NCBI GenBank assembly: GCA_019753285.1
Contig: JAIELD010000055.1
Location: 19,600 to 83,599, forward strand
Direction: 5' to 3'
From: Beijerinckiaceae bacterium
GTDB lineage: Bacteria; Pseudomonadota; Alphaproteobacteria; Rhizobiales; Beijerinckiaceae
DNA: 64,000 nucleotides
Translations under genes and position numbers: made by a program
Notes under the pieces: generated by a model
The model's input: only the letters and a program-made list of their open reading frames with translations
Told to the model about the DNA's origin: nothing
Database searches by the model: none
In this document: positions 36,320 to 45,238 of the stretch, one piece after another
How positions within the stretch are numbered: position 1 is the stretch's first letter
Layout of the letters: each line of letters begins with the position of its first letter

Positions 36320-37390
36320 ATGAGTTTCTCCAGCCAATCTTTCCGCGAACTTCGGCTCGAGGGCGTCGCCCGCGAATTCGGCAGCGTCAGCGCGCTGAAG
36401 GACGTGACGCTCGACATCAAGCGCGGCGAATTCATCGCCCTGCTCGGCCCATCGGGCTGCGGCAAGTCGACGGCGCTCAACTGCCTCGCCGGTCTCTTGC
36501 CGACCACACGCGGCGCGATCTGGCTCGACGACAAGCGCATCGACACTCTTCGCCCTGAAGAGCGCGGCTTCGGCATGGTGTTCCAGAGTTACGCGCTGTT
36601 TCCGCATATGAACGTGCGCAAGAACATCGGCTTCGGCCTGCGCATGAAAGGCCGGCCGAAGGCCGAGATCGCCGCCAAGGTAGACGAGGCGCTCGGCCTC
36701 GTCAGGCTGCAGAACCAGGCGGAAAAGCTGCCTGGCCAGCTTTCCGGCGGCCAGCAGCAGCGTGTCGCCATCGCCCGCGCCATCGTGATCGAGCCGCCGC
36801 TCGTGCTGATGGACGAGCCGCTCTCCAATCTCGACGCCAAGCTCCGCATCGAAATGCGCGGCGAAATCCGCCGCATCCACAACCAGCTCGGCGCGACGAC
36901 GATCTACGTCACCCACGACCAGGACGAAGCCCTCTCGCTGGCTGACCGGATTGTCGTGCTGCGCGATGGGACGATCCGCCAGGTTGGAACGCCGGAGGAG
37001 CTATACGCCCGTCCCTCGCACCTCGATGTGGCCGACTTCATGGGCTACCGTAACAAGATCAGCGGGCGGGTTGTCTCCACCGATAGCCGGACAGCGACGA
37101 TCGCGGTAGGCGACGGCGAGGTGACCGGCACGTTGCGGGAGACGCTCAGCGGAGACATGGCCGTCATCGCGTTGCGGCCGGAGGATCTGACCGTCTCTAC
37201 CGACGGCAAAGGCATTCCGGCCCGCGTGGAGACGCTCGAATATCGCGGCCATGAGTTCCAGGGCCTCGCGCGCGGACCTGGAGGCATCGAGCTCATCTTC
37301 TCCTCGCACACGCGCCTGCCGACAGGCAGCGAGGTGCGGTTGAAGGCCGATCCGGCAAAATCCCTCGCCTATGCGCAAGGCACGCAATGA
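36320..37390 (+). CDS. ABC transporter ATP-binding protein (PotA/UgpC-like)
   Basis: A 356-residue ATPase: GPSGCGKST (Walker A), [15 protein letters not shown] (signature), [11 protein letters not shown] (Walker B), then a C-terminal OB/TOBE regulatory domain (about residues 270-350). Partner of the two permeases that follow. It overlaps the next gene by 4 bases (ATGA). Confidence 0.94.
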   Translation: MSFSSQSFRELRLEGVAREFGSVSALKDVTLDIKRGEFIALLGPSGCGKSTALNCLAGLLPTTRGAIWLDDKRIDTLRPEERGFGMVFQSYALFPHMNVRKNIGFGLRMKGRPKAEIAAKVDEALGLVRLQNQAEKLPGQLSGGQQQRVAIARAIVIEPPLVLMDEPLSNLDAKLRIEMRGEIRRIHNQLGATTIYVTHDQDEALSLADRIVVLRDGTIRQVGTPEELYARPSHLDVADFMGYRNKISGRVVSTDSRTATIAVGDGEVTGTLRETLSGDMAVIALRPEDLTVSTDGKGIPARVETLEYRGHEFQGLARGPGGIELIFSSHTRLPTGSEVRLKADPAKSLAYAQGTQ

Positions 37391-38301
37391 GTAGCGTTTC
37401 GGTCGCTAGACCAGCAACTTCCGACGATCGGCTGACTCTGAAACAGAGACTGGTCAATCGCGGTCTCGACGGCGTGACGATGCTGACGCTGCCGGCGATC
37501 GTCTTCACGCTGGCGCTGTTCGTCTATCCGTTCTGCTACGGGCTCTGGCTGTCTTTCCGGCCAAAGGATGGCTCGCTGCTCGGCAACTACGCGACCTTCT
37601 TCAGCGATCCGTTCCTCTACCACACGATCGGCACGACGCTGGCGCTCGCCCTGCCGGTGACGCTCATCAATCTGCTCGCCGCAATTCCCGTCGCCTTCCG
37701 CGTGCGCCTCATGCTGCGGCCGCGCCTGCTGACGACGATCCTTGTCATTCCCATCACGCTTGGGACCGTGCTTGTCGCCGAGGGCATGCTGACCTATCTC
37801 GGCCCGCAAGGCTGGTTCAACCGCGTCATCATGTGGCTGGGCCTGACGAACGCACCGGTGCGCCTCGTTCATAATTACTGGGGCGTATTCCTGTCCCTCA
37901 TCATCACGGGCTTTCCGTTCACCTTCCTGCTGACCTTGTCCTATGTCACCGGGATCGATCCGGCGCTGGAACAGGCCGGGGCAACGCTGGGCGCAAGCGC
38001 GTCGCAGCGCTTCCGTACGATCTTCCTGCCGCTGCTCGTCCCTGGCCTCGCGATCACCTTCTGCCTGTCCTTCGTGCAGGCCTTCGCGGTCTTCCCCTCC
38101 GCGGTGCTGCTCGGCGCGCCCGCTGGCCCGACGCGCGTGATATCGATCGCGGCCTATCAGGCGGCGTTCGAATCCTACGATTACTCCATGGCGTCCGCGA
38201 TCGCGATGATCATGGCCGTGGTGCAGCTCGCAGTCGTGGCGGCGGTGCTGGTGCTGCGCAATCTCGCCTATCGCGGCCCCGTTGCCGGCACGAAGGGTTG
38301 A
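37387..38301 (+). CDS. ABC transporter permease (PotB-like)
   Basis: A 304-residue membrane protein with about six hydrophobic helices, a first helix at TLPAIVFTLALFVYPFCYGLWL, and the EAA loop EQAGATLGASASQRFRTIFLPLLVPG. Co-translated with the ATPase gene. Confidence 0.92.
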   Translation: MSSVSVARPATSDDRLTLKQRLVNRGLDGVTMLTLPAIVFTLALFVYPFCYGLWLSFRPKDGSLLGNYATFFSDPFLYHTIGTTLALALPVTLINLLAAIPVAFRVRLMLRPRLLTTILVIPITLGTVLVAEGMLTYLGPQGWFNRVIMWLGLTNAPVRLVHNYWGVFLSLIITGFPFTFLLTLSYVTGIDPALEQAGATLGASASQRFRTIFLPLLVPGLAITFCLSFVQAFAVFPSAVLLGAPAGPTRVISIAAYQAAFESYDYSMASAIAMIMAVVQLAVVAAVLVLRNLAYRGPVAGTKG

Positions 38302-38322
38302 TGCGCCAATGAGGACAGGTTC

Positions 38323-39171
38323 ATGAGCGCCGCGCGAACGAAGCCCGTCTCCGAGCGTCTATGGGCTGCGGCGGTCTGGGCAGGCATCGGCTTTTTCGTC
38401 GTCAATCTTCTGGCGCTGATCGCGGTCGTCATCACCAGCTCGTTCGCCACGCGCTGGCTCGGCACTTGGCTGCCCAACGCGTTGACGATCAAATGGTATT
38501 TCGAGGCCTGGAGCGAGTTCCAGCTCGACGACGTGCTGCTCGTCACCTTCGAGATCGTGTTCGCCGTCGTCGTCATCTCAGGGCTGATCGGCGTGCCGGC
38601 CGCCTACGCGATGGCGCGGCGCGAGTTTCCCGGCAAGAAACTCGTCATGCTGTTGTTCCTTCTGCCGCTGCTGGTTCCACCAGTCACCTACGGCATTCCG
38701 ATGGCGACGGTGCTCTACCAGACCGGCCTTGGCGGCACGATGTTCGGCGTCATCCTCGCCAATCTGGTGCCGACGGTGCCGTTCGTCATTCTGGTGATGA
38801 TTCCGTTCATCGAGCAGATCGATCCGCGCGTCGAGGCCGCCGCGAAGGTCTTCGGCGCAGGGACCTTCCGGCTTTTCACGGACGTTCTGCTGCCGCTGCT
38901 GACGCCTGGCATCCTAGCCGCGCTGCTGCTCGTGCTCGTGAGGACAATCGCCATGTTCGAGCTCACCTTCTTGACGGCAGGACCGACCAGCCAGACGCTC
39001 GTGGTCGCGCTGTACTACGCCGTATTCGCGTCCGGCGTGCGGGCCGTCCAATCGATTGACGCGATGGCCGTCGTTTACATGGTGACGACGCTCGTTTGGT
39101 TGGTGATCGCACTACGCTTCGTCAACCCCACGCAGATCGTCACCCGCGCCAAGCAGAACCCGGCGCATTAG
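38323..39171 (+). CDS. ABC transporter permease (PotC-like)
   Basis: A 282-residue second permease with six predicted helices and the EAA loop VEAAAKVFGAGTFRLFTDVLLPLLTPG. Twenty-one bases after the first permease; the UxuB-like reductase starts 1 base after its stop, tying transport and metabolism in one operon. Confidence 0.92.
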   Translation: MSAARTKPVSERLWAAAVWAGIGFFVVNLLALIAVVITSSFATRWLGTWLPNALTIKWYFEAWSEFQLDDVLLVTFEIVFAVVVISGLIGVPAAYAMARREFPGKKLVMLLFLLPLLVPPVTYGIPMATVLYQTGLGGTMFGVILANLVPTVPFVILVMIPFIEQIDPRVEAAAKVFGAGTFRLFTDVLLPLLTPGILAALLLVLVRTIAMFELTFLTAGPTSQTLVVALYYAVFASGVRAVQSIDAMAVVYMVTTLVWLVIALRFVNPTQIVTRAKQNPAH

Positions 39172-39172
39172 G

Positions 39173-40651
39173 ATGAGCCGCCTGTCGAACGCCACGCTCT
39201 CGGACTTGCCGGCGAACGTCAGCCGTCCACGCTACGATCGCAGCGCGCTCAAAGCCGGCATCGTGCATCTCGGCGTCGGAGCGTTCCATCGCGCGCATCA
39301 GGCCTGCTACACGGAAGCGGCGCTCGATGCCGGCGATCTGCGCTGGGGCTGCATCGGAGCCAGCCTGCGCTCTGCCGACACGCGCGATGCTCTGGCTGCG
39401 CAGGACTGGCTCTATACTGTCGCCATTCGCGGGAGCGATGGCGAGCGCTACGCCGTCAACGGCGGCCTCCTCGGCGTGCTCGTCGCTCCTGAAAATTCCG
39501 CCGCGCTCATTGATGCCATGGCGGCGGACGATACGCGCATTGTCTCGCTGACCATCACGGAAAAAGGCTATTGCCACGATCCTGCGTCCGGCCGGCTGCG
39601 GGCCGATCATCCGGACGTGGTCCATGATCTTACGCACCCCGATAGCCCACGCTCGGCGCTCGGCTTCATCATTCGGTCGATCGATGCTCGCCGGAAGGCC
39701 GGCCGCAAACCCTACACGCTCCTGTCCTGCGACAACCTGCCGGAGAATGGCCGCACGCTGAAACGTGTGCTGATCGATTTCGCCGAACTCCACGGCGACC
39801 ATACCCTCGTCGACCACATCACCGCCGACGTGCCCTGCCCGTGCACCATGATCGACCGCATCGTCCCTGCGACGACAGATACGGACCGGGACTGGACGGC
39901 CCGCGCCATCGGCCTCGCGGATGCCTGGCCGATCTTGACCGAGCCGTTCACCCAATGGGTGATCGAGGATGATTTTTCCAATGACAGGCCCGACTGGTCG
40001 CTGCTCGGCGCGCAGTTCGTCAAGGACGCCCGCCCCTACGAGGCGATGAAGCTGCGCCTGCTCAATGGCGCGCATTCGTCGATCGCCTATATCGGCTATC
40101 TGGCAGGATACCAGACCGTTTCGGAAGCGATGGCGGACCCATCCATCGCCACCTTCATCGAGCGGCTGATGCGTGACGAGATCAAGCCGACGCTCGAAAT
40201 GCCGCCGGACGCCGACCTCGACGCCTATGTCGCGGCGCTGCTCCAGCGCTTCCGCAACCCCGCCCTGAAGCATCGTACCTGGCAGATCGCCATGGATGGC
40301 TCGCAGAAGCTCCCGCAGCGCCTGCTCGGCACCATTCGCGATCGTCTGCGAGGAGGCCAGCCGATAGAGCGCCTCGCCCTCGGCGTCGCGGCATGGATGC
40401 GCTATGTTGGCGGAACGGATGAAAAGGGCGAGCCGATCGATGTGCGCGATCCGCTTGCCGAGCATCTGAAGCTGATCTCCTCCAGCGATAAGCGATTGGA
40501 AGACCGCGTTCGAGGGCTGGTGTCCATCAAGGCCGTGTTTGGCGAGGATCTGCCGCAAAACGATCGTTTTGGCGAGGCGGTGCTCCGCTGCTATACCGAT
40601 ATCGTCCACCACGGCATCAGGGCTGCTCTGAAGGGCGTCTTGTCGCTGTAG
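39173..40651 (+). CDS. uxuB: Mannitol dehydrogenase family reductase, probable fructuronate reductase
   Basis: A 492-residue polyol/uronate dehydrogenase with the N-terminal NAD-binding region (GIVHLGVGAFHRAHQA, near residue 24) and the C-terminal catalytic half with LNGAHSSIAYIGYLAG (KxxxxNxxH-type motif, Lys just before in MKLRLLNG). Genes of this family here normally reduce fructuronate to mannonate (UxuB), feeding uxuA; mannitol dehydrogenase is the alternative. The hexuronate context favours UxuB. Confidence 0.85.
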   Translation: MSRLSNATLSDLPANVSRPRYDRSALKAGIVHLGVGAFHRAHQACYTEAALDAGDLRWGCIGASLRSADTRDALAAQDWLYTVAIRGSDGERYAVNGGLLGVLVAPENSAALIDAMAADDTRIVSLTITEKGYCHDPASGRLRADHPDVVHDLTHPDSPRSALGFIIRSIDARRKAGRKPYTLLSCDNLPENGRTLKRVLIDFAELHGDHTLVDHITADVPCPCTMIDRIVPATTDTDRDWTARAIGLADAWPILTEPFTQWVIEDDFSNDRPDWSLLGAQFVKDARPYEAMKLRLLNGAHSSIAYIGYLAGYQTVSEAMADPSIATFIERLMRDEIKPTLEMPPDADLDAYVAALLQRFRNPALKHRTWQIAMDGSQKLPQRLLGTIRDRLRGGQPIERLALGVAAWMRYVGGTDEKGEPIDVRDPLAEHLKLISSSDKRLEDRVRGLVSIKAVFGEDLPQNDRFGEAVLRCYTDIVHHGIRAALKGVLSL

Positions 40652-40763
40652 GCGATGCAGAGCGCACATCACCCGCAATGCTCGGGCGCCTCAGCCTCCC
40701 AAAAACGTTCCGGCGCAGGTTGCCCGGAGCCGGCGTTCAGCGGCACCGGACGGTCTCGACGAC

Positions 40764-41960
40764 CTATCTGAATTGCGTGCCGACGCTGGCCGCAGTCAGC
40801 GCCGGCGACGTGACCGTGCTGAGGATGGACAGGAACTTGACGAGTTCGGTCGACGGAGCGTTCGAGATGAACAGGATGTCGTGGTTGTTGACCGCAAACT
40901 GCTTCGCGATGAAGAAGTTCTCGGCCTGCCGCAGGTTCAGCCTGTAGACAACGGGCACAAGCGCCCCGGACCTCGCCAGAACACTGTCAGGCCGGATGCT
41001 TCGCACGAGCGCGCTGGGTTCGAAGCGGAAGATGAAGATGCCGCCGGCGTCCGCCTGGATGTCGTTGAGGCCGCCGGATTTCGCCAACGCTTCCGCGAGC
41101 GTGATGCCGACCGTATCGAACGGAACTTGAGCCTGGCGGCTCGACGCGCCGAAAATCGTGAAGGTCTGCGGTTCGCGGACGAGTGTCAGGATATCGCCTG
41201 GCCGCAGATAGACGTTTTCTGCCGGATCGACGATGATCTTCTGCAGCGCCACAACGGCCGTCTTGTTGCCTCGTGTCAACCGCACGAAGGTTTCATGGAC
41301 CGGGCTGCGCACGCCGCCTGCACTCGAAATCACGTCGAGTACACGGTCGCCGCGCACGCCGAGCGGGATGCGGCCGCCCCCGACCGTCGAGACTTCACCC
41401 GTCACCGTGACGGTCGTGCTTGCGGGCCTGGGAATCGTGACCAGCGCCTGCGGCTCGATCGCCTTGCCAGCGAGCTTGTCGACGATGATCTGCTGCACTT
41501 CCTTGGTCGTCTTGTTCGCGACCTGGATGCGTCCTGCGTAAGGGATCGTGATCTGCCCATCGGGGGAGACGACCTGCTCCGGTATGCCGACGCTCTTGGA
41601 ACCGCTCGACAGCAGGCCGCCGGCCGGAGCCGTGAACAAACCGCCGGAGCCGGCCTCCCAGATGGTGACGCTGACGCTGTCGCCTATGCCGATCACCGGC
41701 GTCGGCGCGGGACGGTAATCGCCGAACCTTCCGCTGAATGACGGTTGCGGCCAGCGGCCGATTCTATTGAGGACATCTGGAGTGAGATCAATGATCTCGT
41801 AGCGCGAAAGATCGGCTTCACCGGCCTGCGATTCGACATTCGCCGTCGTGGGGCCCGAGGTCGGGAGGCTGCCGCACGCCGAAAGCGAGCCGACGACCAG
41901 CAGGGATGCTCCGAGCAGAAGGCCGCGCCGCGATGTCAGAATACGGGGAAAGCCAGTCAT
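40764..41960 (-). CDS. Polysaccharide export lipoprotein (Wza/KpsD-like)
   Basis: About 398 residues. The N-terminus (SRRGLLLGASLLVVGSLSACGS) has a lipobox with Cys near residue 29, so it is likely an outer-membrane lipoprotein. Next comes a Poly_export domain (VIGIGDSVSVTIWEAG ... SPDGQITIPYAGRIQV) and SLBB-type repeats, as in Wza/KpsD/GumB channels. Possible starts are ATG 41960, ATG 41993 and GTG 41999; none has a strong ribosome site. No other polysaccharide gene is adjacent, so it is an orphan. Confidence 0.85.
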   Translation of the reverse strand: MTGFPRILTSRRGLLLGASLLVVGSLSACGSLPTSGPTTANVESQAGEADLSRYEIIDLTPDVLNRIGRWPQPSFSGRFGDYRPAPTPVIGIGDSVSVTIWEAGSGGLFTAPAGGLLSSGSKSVGIPEQVVSPDGQITIPYAGRIQVANKTTKEVQQIIVDKLAGKAIEPQALVTIPRPASTTVTVTGEVSTVGGGRIPLGVRGDRVLDVISSAGGVRSPVHETFVRLTRGNKTAVVALQKIIVDPAENVYLRPGDILTLVREPQTFTIFGASSRQAQVPFDTVGITLAEALAKSGGLNDIQADAGGIFIFRFEPSALVRSIRPDSVLARSGALVPVVYRLNLRQAENFFIAKQFAVNNHDILFISNAPSTELVKFLSILSTVTSPALTAASVGTQFR

Positions 41961-42423
41961 GGAAATCGGAACAACCACTTTTGCAGAAAACATTTGCACC
42001 GGATTCTAAGACAACGACAATTCGCGGCGACCATAACGGCGACCACGAAAAAGGGCACCCCGTCAGCCAAAGCCCGCCAGCTATTTACATCATTCTGTGT
42101 CAATACGGAGACACTGCTAACGAACACGGTTAACGCGTTGTCTCTAACGCCGCCAATCTCCTAAAGCAATTGGAAGTGATGCCGTCTGCCTGCGGCGCCG
42201 CGCCGAACTTTGGCGCGCGAACAGGTCAATCGCTTGAGACGACGGACGTTCGATCCTGAATCGTCACGGCAGATTTTCGTTTTGTGATCAGCGGCTTGAA
42301 CAGGATATGAGAATCGATGTCTCAACGCGCCCACATTCTGGCTCTTTGAACGAGAACGACCCGGACGCCGCAGCCATCCGGGTCGAGCAAAGTCTTAATC
42401 ATGTTTGCCGATTTTGGCTGTCC
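41961..42423. other. Intergenic region upstream of the export lipoprotein gene
   Basis: About 460 bases of lower GC than average, with no convincing gene. It carries the promoter of the export gene and the 3' end of the OFA transporter transcript. A stem GACCCGGA/TCCGGGTC (42358-42365 and 42377-42384) follows the transporter stop on the minus strand and may be its terminator, though the T run is poor. Confidence 0.45.
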
Positions 42424-44076
42424 TCAGCCAAAGATCTTGATCGCGCTCTCCACTGTCTTCGATGCTCCCCATAGCACGGGAATGGCGATGATGATCCAAA
42501 TGATGATCGCCTTGAGATCGAACTGTCCGAGGCCGATTCCATGTGAACTCGCCACGACGGCACCGGACTTGGACTTTGTCTGGATCTCCGCAATCTCTTC
42601 TTGCTTCATGAACCAGCGCGACTGCACGGCTCCGATAAGAGCGTTGCAGATGAACCCGACGACCAGCATGCCGGCCAGGATGTACATGGTGCGGTCATAT
42701 ACTTGAGCGCGGGGAATGCCCGCATCGAGTTGTGCCTGCCGGATATAACCCACCACGACAGGACCAACGACGCCGGCAGTCGACCATGCCGTCAACAGAC
42801 GGCCATGGATCGCGCCGACGAACTGGGTTCCGAACATGTCTGCGAGGTAAGCAGGCACGGTTGCGAAGCCGCCGCCGTACATCGACAGGATTATGCAGAA
42901 GGCTCCCACGAACAAGGCTTTCGAACCCATATGCGCAAAGGTCGGAGCAGATGCGTAAAGAACGATGCCGAGCCCGAAGAAGACAAAATAAGTCATTTTG
43001 CGACCGATTTTGTCCGACATCGAAGCCCAGAAAAAGCGACCCACGATATTGAACAGCGAAAGCAGTCCGACGAAGCCGGCCGCGACGGTCGCGACGCCGA
43101 CCTTCTGCGCAGCGTCAAGCTGACCAAACGCCACTTGCGGCTGCCCGACCAACGAACCCGCGAACACCTCTTGGAGCATGGGCGAGGCCATGGCGAGAAC
43201 GCCGATGCCTGCCGAAACGTTGAGGCAGAGCACGGCCCAGATCAGCCAGAACTGTGGTGTCTTGTGAGCATTGTCGAGATGCACGTCTCCGCTCGTGATC
43301 ATGCCTTTCGAAGCGGCGGGAGGCGTCCAGCCGTCAGGACGCCAGCCAGCCGGCGGAACGCGATACCCGAAGGCGCCAATCAACATGCAGAGCACGTAGC
43401 CGATACCCATGATCGCCAGTGTCTGCCAGACGCCGACAGAAGTGGGCGTCTTGAAGGTGTTGATCAGCATGTTCGCAAGCGGCGAGCCGATCAGAGCACC
43501 GCCGCCAAATCCCATGATCGCCATGCCGGTCGCCATGCCGCGGCGGTCCGGGAACCATTTGATCAACGTGGAGACCGGCGAGATGTAGCCGAGACCAAGG
43601 CCAACTCCGCCAATTACCCCCATGCCCAGCCAGACGATCCAAAGCTGATGGAGGTAGACGCCCAAAGCGCCGATAATGAAGCCGCCGCCCCAGCAGAGCG
43701 CCGAAACGACGCCTGCCTTGCGCGGACCGGCACGTTCAAGCCAGCCCCCGAACGCTGCAGCCGAGAGGCCGAGAAAGACGATACCGATGGTGAAGACCCA
43801 GAGAAGATCGTTGACGCGCCAGTCGCACGTCGTGGTGACGAGCGCCGTGGCGAGGCTCATGTCCGGGCAGGCCTGAGGCTGGGCAATTCCCAGCGCACGG
43901 CTGAGCGGCAGCCAGAAGACGCTCAGGCCATAAGACATGCCGATACAAAGATGAATGGCGAGCGCCGCGGGCGGCACGAGCCAGCGGTTGAACCCCGCCT
44001 TGGCGACCGTGCGCTCCTTGTCGAGAAGACCGGCTGACGCCTGCCCTCCCATGCCTGAAGCAATTGTTGAACTCAT
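42424..44076 (-). CDS. OFA-family MFS transporter (oxalate/formate antiporter-like)
   Basis: A 550-residue, twelve-helix MFS protein of the OFA group (OxlT-like): GMSYGLSVFWLPLSRALG, CWGGGFIIGALGVYLHQLWIVWLGMGVIGGVGLGLGYISPVSTLIKWFPDRRGMATG type stretch and FWASMSDKIGRK motif A between the halves. A short extra segment (about residues 240-270) separates the halves. Its place directly after the formate dehydrogenase genes suggests formate, oxalate or related monocarboxylate transport. Confidence 0.88.
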   Translation of the reverse strand: MSSTIASGMGGQASAGLLDKERTVAKAGFNRWLVPPAALAIHLCIGMSYGLSVFWLPLSRALGIAQPQACPDMSLATALVTTTCDWRVNDLLWVFTIGIVFLGLSAAAFGGWLERAGPRKAGVVSALCWGGGFIIGALGVYLHQLWIVWLGMGVIGGVGLGLGYISPVSTLIKWFPDRRGMATGMAIMGFGGGALIGSPLANMLINTFKTPTSVGVWQTLAIMGIGYVLCMLIGAFGYRVPPAGWRPDGWTPPAASKGMITSGDVHLDNAHKTPQFWLIWAVLCLNVSAGIGVLAMASPMLQEVFAGSLVGQPQVAFGQLDAAQKVGVATVAAGFVGLLSLFNIVGRFFWASMSDKIGRKMTYFVFFGLGIVLYASAPTFAHMGSKALFVGAFCIILSMYGGGFATVPAYLADMFGTQFVGAIHGRLLTAWSTAGVVGPVVVGYIRQAQLDAGIPRAQVYDRTMYILAGMLVVGFICNALIGAVQSRWFMKQEEIAEIQTKSKSGAVVASSHGIGLGQFDLKAIIIWIIIAIPVLWGASKTVESAIKIFG

Positions 44077-44138
44077 GACCGTTTCACTCCCCTTAGTTTT
44101 CCCCGGCTGCCAGGTTTTTCCCGGATTGCCACTCAGTT

Positions 44139-44372
44139 TTAGACCTTCGCCTTCAATCGATCCAAGGCCTCGCGCACATCAGGCTCAAGCCCTGCCCCGC
44201 CATGATCGAGATGATCAATGATCGTGGCGCGCATCTTGTGGTCCCAGAACTTCGCTATGTGTTCGGCGATGCCCCCGACCGCCTGCTCCTTCGGATAGGG
44301 CCGAAAGAACCCCGCAATCTGGTTCGCCATCGAAACCAGCTTGAGCGCGCCATCGACTGTACCGGTACTCAT
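44139..44372 (-). CDS. fdsD: Formate dehydrogenase delta subunit
   Basis: A 77-residue FdsD-type protein (MANQIAGFFRPYP...EHIAKFWDHKMR), a small helical subunit required for full NAD-linked formate dehydrogenase activity. It overlaps fdhD by 4 bases (ATGA) and follows the usual fdsGBACD-like order, with fdhD in the C position. Confidence 0.9.
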   Translation of the reverse strand: MSTGTVDGALKLVSMANQIAGFFRPYPKEQAVGGIAEHIAKFWDHKMRATIIDHLDHGGAGLEPDVREALDRLKAKV

Positions 44373-45214
44373 GCTGCACTTTCCTTCGTCACGCTACCGT
44401 CATGGCCGTCTGGCCGCGCGATTTCTCCGTTGAAAACCATGATTCCATCCTTCCGGGCTATGCCGATAAGGCTGACGCCGAGATGACGTGCCCGCTCGAT
44501 GGCGAGCGATGTCGGCGCTGATACCGCGACGAGAAGAGAGGCGCCGAAAGCGGCGCATTTCTCCACCATCTCGAATGAGCAGCGGCTCGTGATCACGAAA
44601 AAGCCATCGCCTGCCCCAGTTCCCTGACGCATGAGCGCGCCGATGAGCTTGTCAAGCGCATTATGCCGCCCGACATCCTCGCGGCAGCAGACGAAGGCGC
44701 CATCCCTGTCGAACCATGCGGCGGCGTGAACGGCGCGGGTGAGGTCGTTGAGGGGCTGGTGGTGCTCGAGATCGAGCACGGCGCGTTTGACAGCCGCCAT
44801 CGTCAGCGAGCGCGCGGGCGAGACGGGACGCGCCTCCGGCAGATCCTTCACATCCTCCACGCCGCAGACGCCGCATCCGGTGCGCCCGCTGAGGCTGCGC
44901 TTGCGCGACAAATGCTCGCTCATGCGGCGCGGCGAAAGCGTGACGCTGGCCCTCAGGCCCTGGCCGTTGCGCTCCACCTCGATCGACCGGATGTCTTCTG
45001 CCGTTTCGATGACGCCTTCGGTCAGGCTGAAGCCGGTCACGAAATCCTCGATATCGGCAGGCGTCGCCATCATCACGGCGAAGGGCACGGTCCCATAGAC
45101 GATGCCGACCGGCGCCTCCACCGGCACCTCGCGGCTGATCGGATCCGACGCGCCGTCGAATATGACGCGCCGGGCACCGACTGACCTTGTCGGAGGAAGG
45201 TTCTTACCAGGCAC
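44369..45214 (-). CDS. fdhD: Formate dehydrogenase sulfurtransferase FdhD
   Basis: A 281-residue FdhD/FdsC homologue that delivers sulfur to the molybdenum cofactor before insertion into formate dehydrogenase. The active-site loop has the paired cysteines in GRTGCGVCGV (about residues 112-121). Also visible are VCCREDVGRHNALDKLIGA and SRCSFEMVEKCA. It starts 24 bases after fdsA. Confidence 0.94.
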   Translation of the reverse strand: MPGKNLPPTRSVGARRVIFDGASDPISREVPVEAPVGIVYGTVPFAVMMATPADIEDFVTGFSLTEGVIETAEDIRSIEVERNGQGLRASVTLSPRRMSEHLSRKRSLSGRTGCGVCGVEDVKDLPEARPVSPARSLTMAAVKRAVLDLEHHQPLNDLTRAVHAAAWFDRDGAFVCCREDVGRHNALDKLIGALMRQGTGAGDGFFVITSRCSFEMVEKCAAFGASLLVAVSAPTSLAIERARHLGVSLIGIARKDGIMVFNGEIARPDGHDGSVTKESAA

Positions 45215-45238
45215 GGTCGTGGGGCACCATGATGTCCT

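Noticed and set aside
35246..36916. 556-codon minus-strand open frame opposite the uronate binding protein and ATPase
   Set aside because: Shadow frame over two strongly supported genes, typical low-complexity Arg/Asp/His composition.
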